Shown piece after piece: positions 62,211 to 62,351 of a stretch of DNA of 62,351 nt. A program made the translations under genes and the position numbers. The notes below the pieces were generated by a model, which saw only the letters and a list, made by a program, of their open reading frames with translations, was not told the origin of the DNA and did no database searches. The stretch covers positions 1 to 62,351 of the forward strand of contig WTGF01000017.1 in NCBI GenBank assembly GCA_011525385.1. Direction: 5' to 3'. Each line of letters begins with the position of its first letter. The first letter of the stretch is position 1. The DNA comes from Chloroflexota bacterium (lineage in GTDB: Bacteria > Chloroflexota > Anaerolineae > Aggregatilineales > Phototrophicaceae).

Positions 62211-62351
62211 TGAAGCGCAATTCGTCCCCCCAATACCCGAAAGTTGCCCTGATCTTGCCCCGTATTTGAGTAACAGTATAGATACAGTATGTATACGGGG
62301 GGGGGGGGGGTACCCCCTCCCCAGATCGGCAGTTGAGTACAGGCCAGGTTG
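62211..62351. other. Contig-end sequence with 14-G run
   Basis: About 140 bases containing a run of 14 G (62297-62310) next to CCCCCTCCCC. The binding-protein frame should continue here but has no recognisable family sequence. It probably reflects an assembly edge or a collapsed repeat. No gene is called. Confidence 0.5.

Overview
The window reads as part of a Chloroflexota-like (Anaerolineae-type) bacterial genome of moderately high G+C. This is inferred from protein style: a lipoprotein with a Thr/Pro-rich linker, many sugar ABC importers, sulfatases, phytanoyl-CoA-dioxygenase and VOC proteins, a very large PTPS-related membrane protein, and many short G+C-rich palindromic repeats between genes. 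No rRNA, tRNA or CRISPR array was seen. The last ~140 bases carry a 14-G run and look like a contig end.

Layout. 0-3.3 kb: two sugar ABC permeases and a sulfatase. 3.8-8.8 kb: ATPase and two permeases of a nucleoside/BMP-type importer without a binding protein; two tandem BMP-type binding proteins lie at 18.9-21.2 kb. 9.3-18.3 kb: M20 peptidase, zinc dehydrogenase, NAD-epimerase-like protein, an IS3-family remnant that cuts a small winged-helix gene, then an operon-like run of Gfo/Idh/MocA oxidoreductase, DapA-family lyase and ketoglutarate-semialdehyde-type dehydrogenase. 21.6-26 kb: response regulator/kinase pair, VapBC-like toxin-antitoxin, zwf. 26-29.8 kb: four tandem two-domain VOC proteins, one frameshifted. 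29.9-37.1 kb (minus): YjhG-type xylonate dehydratase, SnoaL-like protein, phytanoyl-CoA dioxygenase family protein and a 1038-residue membrane protein. 37.2-42.4 kb: two different restriction-modification modules around an SDR gene. 42.4-51.9 kb: Gfo/Idh/MocA, FAH-family and enolase-superfamily enzymes, then a ribose/xylose-type importer (binding protein, 704-residue permease, single-domain ATPase) and a split lipoprotein. 52-55.7 kb: DinB, rarA, second sulfatase. 55.7-59 kb: a third restriction island (DpnII/MboI-like nuclease, Vsr, C5-cytosine methylase, Eco29kI-like GIY-YIG nuclease) abutting a permease remnant. 59.3-62.2 kb (minus): another sugar importer, with its binding protein cut by the contig end.

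Functionally the window imports and oxidises sugars and sugar acids. Xylonate dehydratase, an FAH-family and a DapA-family candidate for the second dehydration, and a ketoglutarate-semialdehyde dehydrogenase would make most of a Weimberg-type route, fed by several importers and served by sulfatases that may desulfate polysaccharide. The substrate assignments are inference.

The most unusual features are non-coding. At least three intergenic elements of 180-360 bp have terminal inverted repeats and carry inner palindromes. One short palindromic element sits between two permease genes and is flanked by a 22-bp duplication of the gene junction, which looks like a footprint of insertion. Two BPD_transp_2-type permeases carry very large N-terminal additions. 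Three unrelated restriction-modification modules lie within 22 kb of metabolic genes.
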